NCBI GenBank assembly: GCA_963682055.1
Contig: OY821741.1
Location: forward strand, 25,366,711-25,430,710
Origin: Primula veris
Lineage: Eukaryota; Streptophyta; Magnoliopsida; Ericales; Primulaceae
Direction of reading: 5' to 3'
DNA: 64,000 nucleotides
Positions 20,520 through 31,500 of the stretch are shown in pieces. Each line of letters begins with the position of its first letter. The stretch's first letter is position 1. The notes under the pieces were generated by a model that saw nothing but the letters and a program-made list of their open reading frames with translations, made no database searches and was not told the origin of the DNA. The position numbers and the translations under genes are program-made.

Positions 20520-21010
20520 AGCAGGAGACGCCAAAAAGAAAAAGTAAGAAGAAAGAGAAAGGAAAAGCAAGAAGAGGAAAAGAAGAAGAGTGCAAGAAAA
20601 GAAGAAGTGATAAGAAAGAAGAGTCAAAAAGAAAAATGACAAAAACCCCAAACGTAACACAAAACCCTTTGGATCACAGGGCTGATTGTTACATCATAGT
20701 GGTGCAAAAAAGAAGAAAAAAGAAAAAGAGTGATGGGAGAGAAGATGAAGAAAAAGAAAGAGGAGGCACAGAAGAAAAACAGATGAGAAGAAGATAAAGA
20801 AATGAAGGAGACAGACAACTAAAAAGGAAGTCAATGAAACAAAAAAGAAAGGGGAAAAGAAAAGAATAAAAAGTACGAGAGAACAGAGTATAAAAAAAAA
20901 ACACAAGAGAGGAAGAGGAAGAAATGAGGGAAACTGAGAAATAAAAAGAAGAAAAAGAAAGAGATGGGAAAAGATGGGGAAAAGCAGAGAAAAATAAAAA
21001 AAAGAAGGGG
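20520..21010 (+). repeat. Purine-rich low-complexity tract
   Basis: About 490 bp almost entirely of A and G on the plus strand (AAGAAGAG, GAAAAAG and similar), so CT-rich on the strand that carries the antisense genes. Long frames here encode only Phe/Leu/Ser-rich low-complexity and are not real genes. Confidence 0.85.
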
Positions 21011-21015
21011 GAAGG

Positions 21016-21309
21016 TTAGGGGGAAGTCGATCGGTATCGATGAGAGGGCCCGGCAGAGACATCCCTGTCCCTCAGTGTCGGGTTCCCCCTTAGCATCTCA
21101 TTCTCTTCGACTAGAGCCTGACGAGCACGTCGGCAGTAAGCCAGTTCAGATCTTAGCCAAGTTAATTCCCGAACGATCTCGGTATGGTGATAACGCATCA
21201 CCTTCAATTCCTCCTCGGCATCCCTCAACAGCCTTTGTGCATGGTTATAGGAGGCTTCAAAGGCCTCCACTTGCAAAGCTAATGCTGATCGGGTGAAAGG
21301 ACCAGACAT
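21016..21309 (-). CDS. Antisense coiled-coil ORF F (97 aa)
   Basis: The ATG at 21309 (MSGPFTRSALALQVEAFEAS) is chosen over the in-frame ATG at 21379-21381 because the TATA box at 21393-21402 is only about 15 bp from the latter and 85-90 bp from the former. The protein is a single charged helix (RLLRDAEEELKVMRYHHTEI) with a Ser/Arg tail. Its start resembles ORF D. No known function. Confidence 0.68.
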   Translation of the reverse strand: MSGPFTRSALALQVEAFEASYNHAQRLLRDAEEELKVMRYHHTEIVRELTWLRSELAYCRRARQALVEENEMLRGNPTLRDRDVSAGPSHRYRSTSP

Positions 21310-21392
21310 CTTAGGGAAATTATAAGATGAGGGTCTATATATGGGGGGAAATAATATGATGAGAATTGTGGATGTAACCATGCTGTAAGCAG

Positions 21393-21402
21393 GTATTTAT
21401 AG
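21393..21402 (-). promoter_or_regulatory. TATA box for ORF F
   Basis: Minus strand CTATAAATAC, 85-95 bp upstream of the ATG at 21309. Confidence 0.65.
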
Positions 21403-21947
21403 ATCAATTAGATGAGGGCTGGTATTGAGAGTCGCAACCGTTCGCCAATGGGTACTAAGAAGCGATGGCAATTAAAAGATGTCTGTTCAAGAAAGAACGT
21501 CTGGATTCCCCAAAGGTTCTAAAAAAGCGTGAGTAATTAAAAGCCACTCTTGTTCACAAAACGCTTGGATTCTTACCAATATTTAAAGAGGGCAAGTAAT
21601 AATGGCATTGAAACACGCGTCATTTCTGGGAAAAGGCATTAGGTTCAAATAAATATCTAAGATCTTTTGCACAGAGATCAAGAAAACTCTGGTGAGTAAG
21701 ATTTTTATGCACAGGGCTCAAGAAATCCTATTGGTCCCCAGATATAAAGAGTAAGAAGGTCCACTGGATAAGGTCAAACGCTAGGCCCAAGAAAAAGCAT
21801 TGATGAGGCCATAAGCATGCGCAGTCAAAATAAATTGCATCGGAAAAGTAATTCAGATATAAACAAGAGAAAGATGTCTTTATTGATTGATTGGTACTTC
21901 GTTACAGAAGAAGCAATAAAAGGAAATACAATGAAAAAACAACAAAA

Positions 21948-22286
21948 TCATTTCATGGAAGGGCCCGCTTCGTCATTTGGTTTCCCCTTCGACCGAGCAT
22001 ACACTTCCTTGAGGGCCAGTTTGTAAGCTTTCTTGGAAGCAAGTTGCCTATCTCTGGAGGCCTCGAGCTCTTTGATCCGAGCACGAGCGCGAATACTGTC
22101 GAGCAAAGACCTCTGATGCTCCTTCTCCAGGGCATCCAATCGCTCGTCTAGTTCGGCGGCCCGACGAGCTTCCACCGACAACCTGGCAACCCTCTTCTCG
22201 AGATAACGCACCCTCTGAACTTCCTCTTCAAGACGAGCAACGTATTCAGGAAGGTTGTCACCATAGTTTTCAAGAGGAAAAGCCAT
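21948..22286 (-). CDS. Antisense coiled-coil ORF G (112 aa)
   Basis: ATG at 22286 (MAFPLENYGDNLPEYVARLE). Nearly the whole protein is a coiled coil (RVARLSVEARRAAELDERLD). Its C-terminus (SKKAYKLALKEVYARSKGKP) is clearly related to that of ORF H (AKRAYKLAFKELHAWSKPSS), so the two arose by duplication. TATA box at 22333-22342. No known function. Confidence 0.7.
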   Translation of the reverse strand: MAFPLENYGDNLPEYVARLEEEVQRVRYLEKRVARLSVEARRAAELDERLDALEKEHQRSLLDSIRARARIKELEASRDRQLASKKAYKLALKEVYARSKGKPNDEAGPSMK

Positions 22287-22332
22287 TTGGTCGTTAATAA
22301 AGAATGAATTACATAAAGAATACTGGGACAGT

Positions 22333-22342
22333 CCTTTTATAG
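22333..22342 (-). promoter_or_regulatory. TATA box for ORF G
   Basis: Minus strand CTATAAAAGG about 50 bp upstream of the ATG at 22286. Confidence 0.6.
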
Positions 22343-22587
22343 GAAGAAACAAGGAGTAGATCAAAGGTCATCTCGAAGAAATACAACCTCCTGAACTTCC
22401 CAAGAGCATTTACGGCAAATTAACCACAGTTCCAAATCTAATTAAAGTCATCCAAAAAGACATCAAGAAGATAAACAGACAAGAACAAGGAAAGGGAAAT
22501 ATTTTATTAATTTCAAAAACTTCGATTACAACTGAGGAGAAGACTCCCCATTCAAGAGAAATTACGACAGAAATTACAAAAGACTAA

Positions 22588-22908
22588 TTATTTCGAGGAA
22601 GAGCCTTCTTCATCGTCATCCGAACTCGGTTTAGACCAAGCATGCAACTCCTTGAAGGCAAGCTTATAGGCCCTTTTTGCTGCCTTCTGCTTAGCCAGAT
22701 TAGCCTCGAGCTTCTTTATATGCTCGTAGGCCCAATCCCGATCAGCCATCGTCACATGATGATCAGAATCCATGTCAGACAACCTTTTCTTGTAGTCTGA
22801 AACCTTGGCCACGAGTTTCTTATTCGCGGTACGAGATTTCTTGATTTCCGTTTCTAAATATGAAATATAATTAAAGGAGCTCTCACCAGTAGAACCAGAA
22901 GAAGCCAT
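22588..22908 (-). CDS. Antisense coiled-coil ORF H (106 aa)
   Basis: ATG at 22908 (MASSGSTGESSFNYISYLET). A central charged helix (YEHIKKLEANLAKQKAAKRA) is followed by the motif shared with ORF G and an acidic Ser-rich tail (DDDEEGSSSK). TATA box at 22962-22969. It is the first antisense gene inside the 3' LTR. Function unknown. Confidence 0.7.
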   Translation of the reverse strand: MASSGSTGESSFNYISYLETEIKKSRTANKKLVAKVSDYKKRLSDMDSDHHVTMADRDWAYEHIKKLEANLAKQKAAKRAYKLAFKELHAWSKPSSDDDEEGSSSK

Positions 22909-22961
22909 TATGTCACGGGCAAATTAGTAGTAAAATGCCTAATTATGGAGGGAGCACACCC

Positions 22962-22969
22962 CTTTATAG
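22962..22969 (-). promoter_or_regulatory. TATA box for ORF H
   Basis: Minus strand CTATAAAG, followed by GGGTGTGCTCCC and about 55 bp to the ATG at 22908. Confidence 0.6.
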
Positions 22970-23138
22970 GAGTTTTCCTCGAAGAAAGATATTAGGATAG
23001 GAAACATTAAATGTGCCCCCCCCCCCCCCGGGAACCGTCACGAGTCTATTACGTTTCTCGATGAAGCATTGGGAAAAATAAGACCGAAGTAACGTTCTCG
23101 ACAAACCGAACATGACTCCCCCGACATGGAAACCACGC

Positions 23139-23158
23139 CGAGGAAGTCAGGGAGCACT
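23139..23158 (+). other. Polypurine tract of the 16.8 kb gypsy element
   Basis: Purine-rich GAGGAAGTCAGGGAGCA ends just before the 3' LTR, in the position where plus-strand priming occurs. Confidence 0.6.
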
Positions 23159-23727
23159 TGATAGAACATAAAAATCAGACCCGAATATTCTATTTGGGTA
23201 ATAATCAACCCACCTTATAAATGGGTATCCAACGCTTAAATGGGTCGTCTCATACTTTTTATAGGAATTGAGGTTTTACTATTAAAAACCTAAGCCCAAT
23301 CAAAGGGGGACCCATGTCTGAAAAATCTCTGGGATGAAGACATTTGTCAATATCCTAGAATGCGCAGTTGCCTATAAATAGCCAACTAGCCCTCCTAGAA
23401 AAGGACCAGAAAATCTATCCAAAAAATATAGATAGAAGTTGAGAAAAGAGAGAAACTAACCAACGCACACCACTTCTAGAAATAAACCGAGAAAAGACAG
23501 CCGAGCACCGAATAAAAGGGGAGAAAGATCAAGACGAGAGATTAAATAGTCATATCGAGCACAATTGTCAAAACCGAAATACTAGTCCGAGCAAGTGTAA
23601 TAGTCCTAACAAGGATAATAATCCGAGCAATAATAAAGATCAGGAAGTATCCTTTATTCACGGTTGATTTACTATTATATCATTGTTGAAAAGCCTAACG
23701 CGACCGACTAAAGTTATGGCTTTATCA
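23159..23727 (+). repeat. 3' LTR of the 16.8 kb gypsy element
   Basis: 569 bp, matching 6966-7534 except at 7 sites (four are C/T or G/A changes), followed by the CTATC duplication at 23728-23732. Confidence 0.95.
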
Positions 23728-23732
23728 CTATC

Positions 23733-24109
23733 TATAATTATTGTTGTAATGAAATAACTATTTAGATTAAGTGGTTATATATTTTAGATTTTCATTTTAA
23801 AGTAGTTACTATGGTGTAACGGATATGGCAAAAGTAATCACAACCTGCTGGGCTTATACAGATTACAGGACATGGCATAAGAAAAATATCACAAAAACCC
23901 CCAATCATTAAAATGGATTGTTAGGATGGTCTACCGTCCAAATAATATAATATAATATAATTATAATATAATGAGAAAGAAAAAGTTAATGATAAGACTT
24001 TTTGGAGGCATCTAGAAACAACATATATCAAATGCTTATACGCTACTCAATACAAACCACTACACATTTTTCAAAAGCAATACTATGACCATACAAAAAC
24101 AGTTTACAC

Positions 24110-24143
<34 letters not shown>

Positions 24144-24535
24144 ATCCAAATTCTTAGTTTTAGCATGTAGGTATATTGTTTTACCGAATACGGTTTAATC
24201 ATACCGAATAACAGAAATGAACAGATAGCGGCTGTGATTGAACAGATTCGCCTCAACTCGTCTACTTTATTCCTAAACTGCCACATTGCTCCTTGAAAGA
24301 GGGTGAGCTCTCTCTCTAGACAATCTCGAAATATAGTTATGAAAAACTTATTCTGGCAAGAAAAGTGGCGTGCTATATGTAGGATAATGTATGAAATTGT
24401 AGATTGATTATGATAGAACTTCTAAAAAAGATTTCGTGCTATTATATTTTTTTAAAACCCGAGATATACACAATCAATTTAAATCGTGATTTATCCCACT
24501 AAAGATCACGACTGATCTCTCTACCATAATCCGAA
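23733..24535 (+). repeat. Tandem duplication, copy 1
   Basis: About 800 bp of AT-rich non-coding DNA from TATAATTATTGTTGTAATG to ACCATAATCCGAATATTTAA, repeated with few changes at 24552-25484. This copy has a long A tract at about 24113-24140 and an unoccupied CAAACCA site (24053-24059). Confidence 0.92.
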
Positions 24536-24551
24536 TATTTAATTAACTATA

Positions 24552-25484
24552 TGTAATTATTGTTGTAATGAAATAACTATTTACATTAAGTGGTTATATA
24601 TTTTAGATTTTCATTTTAAAGTAGTTACTATGGTGTAACGGATATGGCAAAGTAATCACAACCTGCTGGGCTTATACAGATTACAGGACATGGCATAAGA
24701 AAAATATCACAAAAACCCCCAATCATTAAAATGGATTGTTAGGATGGTCTACCGTTCAAATAATATATTATAATGAGAAACAAAGAAAGAAAGAAAGAAA
24801 AAGTTAATGATAGACTTTTTGGAGGCATCTAGAACAAGATATATCAAATGCTTATACGCTACTCAATACAAACCATTGGATAAGGGGTGTCTTGATATAG
24901 TCTGAAAAACTATCTTTGTGACACCATTGAATCTTACAGTTTGTGGGCCACTCTGTTGATCCAATGGTTTCACAGAGGAGGGTTTTTCAGACTATACCTG
25001 GCTCCCCCTCTCTCAAACCACTACACATTTTTCAAAAGCAATAGCATGACGATAGAAAAACAGTTTGCACCACGAAAAAAAACGTATCCAGATTTTTAAT
25101 TTTAACATGTACGTATATTGTTTTACCGTATTAGTTTAAATCATGTCGAATAACAGAAAGGAACAGATGGCGGTTGTGATGGAACAGATTCGCCTTAACT
25201 CGTCTACTTTATTCCTGAACTAGCACATTGCTCATTGAAAGAGGATGAACTCTCTCTCTAGGCAATATCAAAATATAGTTATGAAAAACTTATTATTACA
25301 ATAAAAGTGACGTGCTATATGTAGCATAACATAGGAACTTGTAGATTGATTATGATAGAGCTCCTAAAAAAAATTTCGTTCTATCATATCTTCATAAAAC
25401 CCGAGATATACACAATCAATTTAAATCGTGATTTATCCCACTAAAATCACGACTGATCTCTCTACCATAATCTGAATATCTAAT
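24552..25484 (+). repeat. Tandem duplication, copy 2
   Basis: Same sequence as copy 1 plus a 138-bp MITE insertion (24876-25013) and a GAAA microsatellite near 24780-24800. Only scattered substitutions distinguish the copies, including a few within GGTCTACCGTTC. Confidence 0.92.
24876..25013. mobile_element. 138-bp foldback MITE in copy 2
   Basis: Present in copy 2 but absent from copy 1, and bounded by CAAACCA (24869-24875 and 25014-25020). Its ends carry inverted TATAGTCTGAAAAAC and GTTTTTCAGACTATA within GGGG...CCCC, and the middle has CCATTGAATC facing GATCCAATGG. Superfamily not assigned; a 7-bp duplication is not diagnostic. Confidence 0.8.
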
Positions 25485-26303
25485 TCGTTCAAATTGTCAA
25501 ACATGTTCATTATCTTCCCGCGTAAAGATTAATCAGATACTTATTTATTAAATTAAATCACTAACTGATTTTTTATTTAATAAATGTATTATACCTAAGT
25601 CTGTCATCTTAACTTATTTGTTGTGTCGGATTATAAATCCACCTGTAGGATTTACACGAACAAAACTTATAAGTTTTCTCAAAAGAGTAATGTCAATATC
25701 TTACGGGACGTGGATTTCTTTTATTACTAATAAAAACTGATACGAATAATGCTGTCATCCAACTCATTAAGTTTATTGACTCGTTACGAATTTCACCATG
25801 TATGAATTAAAATGACAAACACATTCATACATGTCTAAATAGAAATATAGGAATTAAGAGCATAAAAAATAACTATGACCACGGGTTATAAATCTTTTTC
25901 TCTAGTCAATCACCAAATGATTATTTCGTAACAGTCCTGTTTAATACACACAAAGTACGCTAACAAATGAAGTTGGAATTTATCCGTTTTCTTTTGTTAA
26001 AACAGATTTACTAAAACCACGTGCTACAACTCTACTGATGGTGTATCCATTTCCGTCTAAACTTGTAAACATATAATTTGTATTCTATTAGAACCGACAG
26101 TCTAATTTTCCGTGTGTAAACTGTGCTCTACACAATAGATCATCTGCTAAATAGAATAATAGACACTTATTTAGTCATTTAAACAATAATGATAAATAAC
26201 AATTGCTCATATTATTCTCATTAAATAGATCAATTCAAAACATTATCGAATATAAATCCAAAAACAAGCATGTCTTTTAGTATATTTCTAACACATGAAT
26301 TAA
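25485..26303. other. AT-rich spacer, nothing recognised
   Basis: No open frame of useful length, repeat or RNA gene was seen. Confidence 0.6.
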
Positions 26304-26311
26304 CTGCAAAC

Positions 26312-26939
26312 TAGGGGTGATATCGGTTCGGTACCGAACTTTTTGACTACATACCGATGTCATACCAAAATAGTTTGGTTTGAGAATTTTTATACCATTA
26401 TCGAACGAAAAAATTCAGTATACCGAACTTTCGGTATACCAAACTATTCGGTTGGTTCGGTTCGGTTCGGTTTCGTTTTTATACCAAACTTTAGAGTTTA
26501 CAAGTTATGATAGAAAAATGGTACGTATTGGGAAAAAAACATAATATAAAGTTTTAGAAGTAGTAGATTAAAAATATATATGTATTTATATTATTTTTAT
26601 ATTTATTCTTTTCCTGCATAAAAGAGTAAACACTACTAGAACTTTCTAGTAAACGTTATAAATAAAATAAAATATTATAAATATTCACTAGAAAAAGTAA
26701 TATAAGTATATTATAACAATGTTAATAATTAAATGTATATAAGTCTTTTAATTTATTTGTCTATATAGTATATTTTAATATTTCGTTTTGAATCGGTACC
26801 ATACTGAACTCAACAAATGAACATCAAAACCGAACCGACTTTCAAAGATCGGTTCGGTTGTATCGTACCGTAATATCGGTATACCAAACTTTATTGGTTC
26901 GGCTCGAAAAACTACATGTCGTTAAAAAGGCTACCCCTA
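26312..26939. mobile_element. hAT-type MITE, 628 bp
   Basis: Starts TAGGGGTG, ends CTACCCCTA and is flanked by a perfect 8-bp duplication CTGCAAAC (26304-26311, 26940-26947), as expected for hAT. Subterminal parts are rich in GGTTCGG and its complement, and there is no coding capacity, so it is non-autonomous. Confidence 0.88.
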
Positions 26940-27279
26940 CTGCAAACATACTTGCAAAGGAGAGTAACAAATAAAGACTTCCTTGATAGGAAAGCGAGAT
27001 AGTAACACTTGCAAGTTGATTAAAAAAAGGGCAATTCCATTTTATTATAAAAAAAAAAGATAATTTTTTTTTAGTGCTAATCCGCAAAACCAATTCTCCT
27101 TATGTAACTTTTATTTCATTCAGGTCGCTAGCATCGGCTTCACTTCGTGAATATACAAAAAAAATATAAGAAAATCAAAATAAAATATATATAAATTAAA
27201 AAAATTAAAAAAATTTAAAATATATAAAATCAAAAAAATATTTTTAAAATGAAAAAAACTAAAAAAAAAACGTTTATTC

Positions 27280-27545
27280 ACTTCAAGATTTTAAAGTGAA
27301 TGAATAGATCAAACAAAATCTCAACTTCAAATAAACATTAAAATAAAAACCATAAGTGAATAGATCAAACAAAAGATCATTCACTTCAAAATACCAAAAA
27401 AAAAGTTCATGAAGTGAATGCACCAAACAAAAGATCATTCATTTCAATATTATGGAGCAAACAAAAATTCATTCACTTCAAAATAACAAACAAAAACTCA
27501 TTCATTTCAGTATTTTTAAGTGAATGAGAGATGCATCAAAATCAA
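27280..27545. repeat. Degenerate ATTCACTTCA repeat
   Basis: ATTCACTTCA or its complement TGAAGTGAAT-type motifs recur about eight times, often after CAAACAAAAGATC or CAAACAAAAATC. A-rich low-complexity DNA precedes it (27160-27275). Confidence 0.6.
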
Positions 27546-27719
27546 ATTACTTTTTGGGAGTATGAATTTTTGAAAATATACACTAAAAAAAGTAATTTAC
27601 TTGTTAGAAAAAAAAAAAGTAACACTTGTAAGTTGCACAAATTTATGAAGAACTGTAATGTTGGAACTGATCAAATAAAACTTAAACATCAAATTGGACA
27701 ATTTTATACAAAAATGCTG

Positions 27720-27950
27720 TAAATCAAGATTTAATTAATGCAAATTTTTATGGTTTCACGACGGCAACATAAATATACGTCTTGTTTTTTTTTCGAGATG
27801 TATAATTGCATGTTTTGGAAATTAAGGTAAAATTTAAAAATTCAGTACATGCAATTATATATCTCGAAAAAAAAACCATATATTTGTGTTTCCGTCGTAA
27901 AACCGTAAAAATTTACATTAATCAAATCCTGATTTGGGAATTTTTTTTAT
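27720..27950. mobile_element. Foldback element with arms of about 100 bp
   Basis: The left arm (AATTAATGCAAATTTTTATGG, CACGACGG, TTTTTTTTTCGAGATGTATA, TAATTGCATGT) is the inverted complement of the right arm (ACATGCAATTATATATCTCG, CCGTCGTAAAACCGT, ATTTACATTAATCAAATCC). No coding capacity. Flanks TTTTATACAAAAAT and TTTTTTTATAAAAAT may be a decayed target duplication. Confidence 0.8.
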
Positions 27951-28045
27951 AAAAATATCCAGCTTCATATGTGAGTTGACGTGTATATATCATTTCCATT
28001 ATCATATACTATACACTGAAGGAGAGGTACGTCCAGACTATATAT

Positions 28046-28394
28046 TGTTAGGGTCGATACAGGCGAACACAAAAAAAGACAGAAAAAACTTAAACCGAGC
28101 ACACACTCTTTGATAACGGAGTTCACCCAAATTGGCTACGTCTCCGGGCCGCTACACGTGGCACTTAGTATTATTAAGAGGATTACAATCGTAATCTAGC
28201 CTAGTTACAAGCTATGGTTCTCTCGCAAATAGAACTCTTCTCTTTATAATATAGAGGTGTTGTGTAAAGGTGTAATTACAATACAAGATATTGGGGCATA
28301 TAAATAGAACCCATAATGGCTCATATTACAATCTCAGGCGATGTGGGATAATTAGGAAACATGGCCAAACCTCATTTGGCTCCACAACTCAACA
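28046..28394 (-). repeat. 3' LTR of the intact copia
   Basis: 349 bp, TGTTAGGGTC...CTCAACA. Differs from 32529-32877 only at CACAAAAAAAG versus CACAAAGAAAG and GGCTC versus GGTTC. Confidence 0.96.
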
Positions 28395-28408
28395 ATCTCC
28401 CACTTGGA
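28395..28408 (-). other. Polypurine tract of the intact copia
   Basis: Minus strand CCAAGTGGGAGATTG ends directly at the 3' LTR, the usual copia PPT. Confidence 0.8.
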
Positions 28409-28560
28409 GTCAAATGTTGAGTGCTTCAATTATCCCCGACCACCGAACTCACTGTGCTCCACCGAGCAGAATGCTCCCATCGGTATCCTTGTATAGTAAT
28501 TGATACTCTGCCGTCATCGGCGAGTTACTCATTATTCCAGTGTAGCGACGACCCTGAGTC

Positions 28561-31500
28561 TCAAGCTCGGAGTCCTACTGAGGTTGCACACAGCCTCAGT
28601 TTGTCGATTGTAACAGTCTTCGTTAGCATATCGGCGGGGTTCTTAGCGCCCTCAATTTTTTCTAGCGCAAAGATTCCATCTTCCAGAACAGCCCGGATAA
28701 AATGGTAACGAATCTGTATGTGCTTTGTGCGTGAATGGAATACAGGGTTCTTAGCTAGCTGAACTGCACTTTGACTATCACAGTGCAGAACTCCCTTGTC
28801 AGTCCTCTGACCGAGCTCCTCTAAGAAATCTTGCAACCAAATCATCTCTTTGCTTGCTTCCGTCATCGCGACGTACTCAGCCTCTGTGGTCGACAGTGCA
28901 ACGATCTTTTGCAGCTTCGATGTCCAACTCACAGCAGTACCACCGTAGGTACAAACACATCCCGTTGTGCTTTTTCGGCTGTCCAGATCACCGGCCATGT
29001 CAGCATCCACATAGCCGTGCAGGCCTTCCGAGGTCTTTCGGAAACATAATGCCAAACTCACAGTACCCGAGAGATATCTCAATATCCAATTCACAGCTTC
29101 CCAATGGTGCTTTCCTGGGTTACTCATGTAACGACTGACAACTCCCACTGCATGGGCAATGTCCGGTCTTGTACACACCATAGCGTACATCAAGCTACCA
29201 ATTGCTGAAGCGTAGGGTATGTTCAACATACGATCCTTTCCTTCCTCGTCCAATGGTGATTGTTTCTTCGACAAGCTAAAGTGTGAGGCTAGCGGTGAGC
29301 CTACAGCTTTGGCATCACTCATGCTAAACCGTGCCAACACTTTCTTCACATACTCGGCTTGCGACAGAAACAGGGACCCATCCCTTCCTCGAGATATCCT
29401 CATACCGAGGATCTGATTTGCGGCACCCAAATCCTTCATCTCGAACTGTTTCGCCAACTGTTGCTTCACCTTGTTAATCTCAACAAGGCTCGACCCGGCG
29501 AGCAACATGTCATCTACATACAGTAGTCGAATGACGCACGAAGAGTTCTCAAATCTCTTCACGAAACAGCAGTGATCGCTATCACTTCTTTCGAACCCGG
29601 TATCCGCCATGAAACTGTCAAACTTCTTATACCACTGCCGTGGTGCTTGTTTTAACCCGTACAAGCTCTTCCGCAGTTTGTAGACCAGTTTCTCTTTTCC
29701 CTTTTCGGCAAACCCTTCAGGTTGGAGCATGTAAATTTCCTCATCAAGATCTCCATGGAGAAAGGCAGTTTTCACATCTAACTGCTCAAGATGAAGATTC
29801 GCATTTACAACAATGCTCAACAATAGCCGAATAGTCGTCATCTTAACGACTGGTGAAAAGATCTCGGTGTAGTCAATTCCTGCCTTTTGCTGGAACCCTT
29901 TGACTACTAGGCGTGCCTTATACCGTTTCGTGCCGTCTTGTTCCTCCTTCAGTCGGAACACCCATTTATTGCTCAGTGCCCTCTTCCCCTTGGGCAGTTC
30001 GGCTAACTGCCAAGTCACATTCTTCTCAAGTGACTTCATCTCATCCTTCATCGCGAGCTCCCACTTGCTCGACTCTTTCAACTCCAGAGCTTCTTCTCTA
30101 CTTTCGGGCTCTCCTGCATCACTGAGCAATATGTAATGCAGGGAAGGAGAGTATCGGGCAGGAGGTCTCCTCACGCGATGACCTCGGCCCAATTCAGGTC
30201 GGGGAGTTTGGGGCAGCTCCTCGGCCTCTTCAGCATCTGCTGGTCGGTTGTCGAGCACCACCGGCTCATCTTCAATGTCATTTTCCAACATTCTTGGAAA
30301 CGCATTCATGTCGACCATACCACTTTCCTCGGACGGGAGCGCATCTTCTTCCACCACTACATTTTGACGATCTTTGTACAAAATGCTTTCGTTGAAGATG
30401 ACATCCTTACTGCGAATGATCCTCTTTGCTTGACCATCCCAGAAGCGATATCCGAATTCAGCTCCACCGTACCCTACAAAGTAACACACTTTGGATTTCG
30501 AGTCAAGCTTGGTACGTTCATTTATGTCGACATGGGTATATGACAGACAATCGAACACTCGCAAGTGTTCATACGAGATAGGCTCTCCTATCCACACTTC
30601 CTCGGGAATCCTCCTTTCTAGGGGCACTGAGGGTCCGCGGTTAATGAGGTAAACCGCCGTGCTTACTGCATGTGCCCACAAGGCTTTGGGCAACCCACTT
30701 TGCAGTCTCATACTCCTAGCATGTTCATTGATTGTTCGGTTCATTCGCTCGGCCACGCCATTCTGCTGTGGCGTTCTTCGGATGGTCTTCTCCATTCGAA
30801 TGCCTCTCTGAGCACAGAACTCTACGAACTTCGCATCAATGTACTCTCCGCCGTTATCGGACCTCAAACACTTGAGTTTATTCCCGGTCTCTAGTTCGAC
30901 CATGGCCTTCCATTCTTGGAATTTCTTAAACACCTCAGACTTGTGTTTCAAGAAGTAGACCCATGTTTTCCTCGTCGAATCATCGATGAAGGTCACATAG
31001 TACCGAGCTCCTCCCAGTGAGGTTACTGGAGATGGTCCCCATACGTCTGAGTGGACCAGTGCTAGCTTCTCCTCCTTGGGAGCTTTTCCACCTTTCCGGA
31101 AGCTCACTTTCTTCTGCTTTCCGAAGATGCAACCTTCACACATATCGAGGTTGACATACTTCAAGCCTGGAAGTTTGCTGTCCTTCGCTAACACCTTCAT
31201 CCCCTTCTCACTCATGTGACCCAACCGTCGATGCCACAGTTCCGAGCAGTTCTGCGACACAGCTATCGCAATTGTACGCTCATCATCGGTCGTCATGTAC
31301 AATGTACCGACCTTACTCCCTCGGGCTATCACCATAGCTCCTCGTGAAACTTTCCAAGCTCCACTGCTGAACGAAATGGAGTGCCTTTCGGCATCGAGTT
31401 GACCTACTGAGATCAGATTCTTGGTCAACCTCGGGACATGCCTCACTTTCGTTAGCTTCCATACCGACCCATTTGGAATGCGAATCTTCACATCGCCAGT

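Larger units (their letters stand above)
6966..23727 (+). mobile_element. Complete Ty3/gypsy (Tat-type) retrotransposon with antisense genes, 16.8 kb
   Basis: Two 569-bp LTRs (6966-7534, 23159-23727) start TGATAGAA, end TTTATCA and are flanked by a perfect CTATC duplication (6961-6965, 23728-23732). I count 7 differences between the LTRs, so the insertion is recent. The order is LTR, PBS, gag, PR-RT-RNH-archaeal-type RNH-IN, minisatellite, a 9 kb block of antisense genes, polypurine tract, LTR. The second RNase H and the long 3' region are known traits of the Tat lineage. Gag-pol has four in-frame TAA codons and no frameshift, so this copy is probably not autonomous. It landed at the left edge of the tandem duplication at 23733. 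Confidence 0.95.

Noticed and set aside
20689..21062. Membrane-protein-like ORFs rich in Phe, Leu and Ser
   Set aside because: They are translations of a purine/pyrimidine tract with no start context or conservation.
23014..23030. Poly-C run as a functional signal
   Set aside because: A homopolymer near the 3' LTR with no further structure; may be length-variable or a sequencing error. The G run at 61291-61311 was treated the same way.
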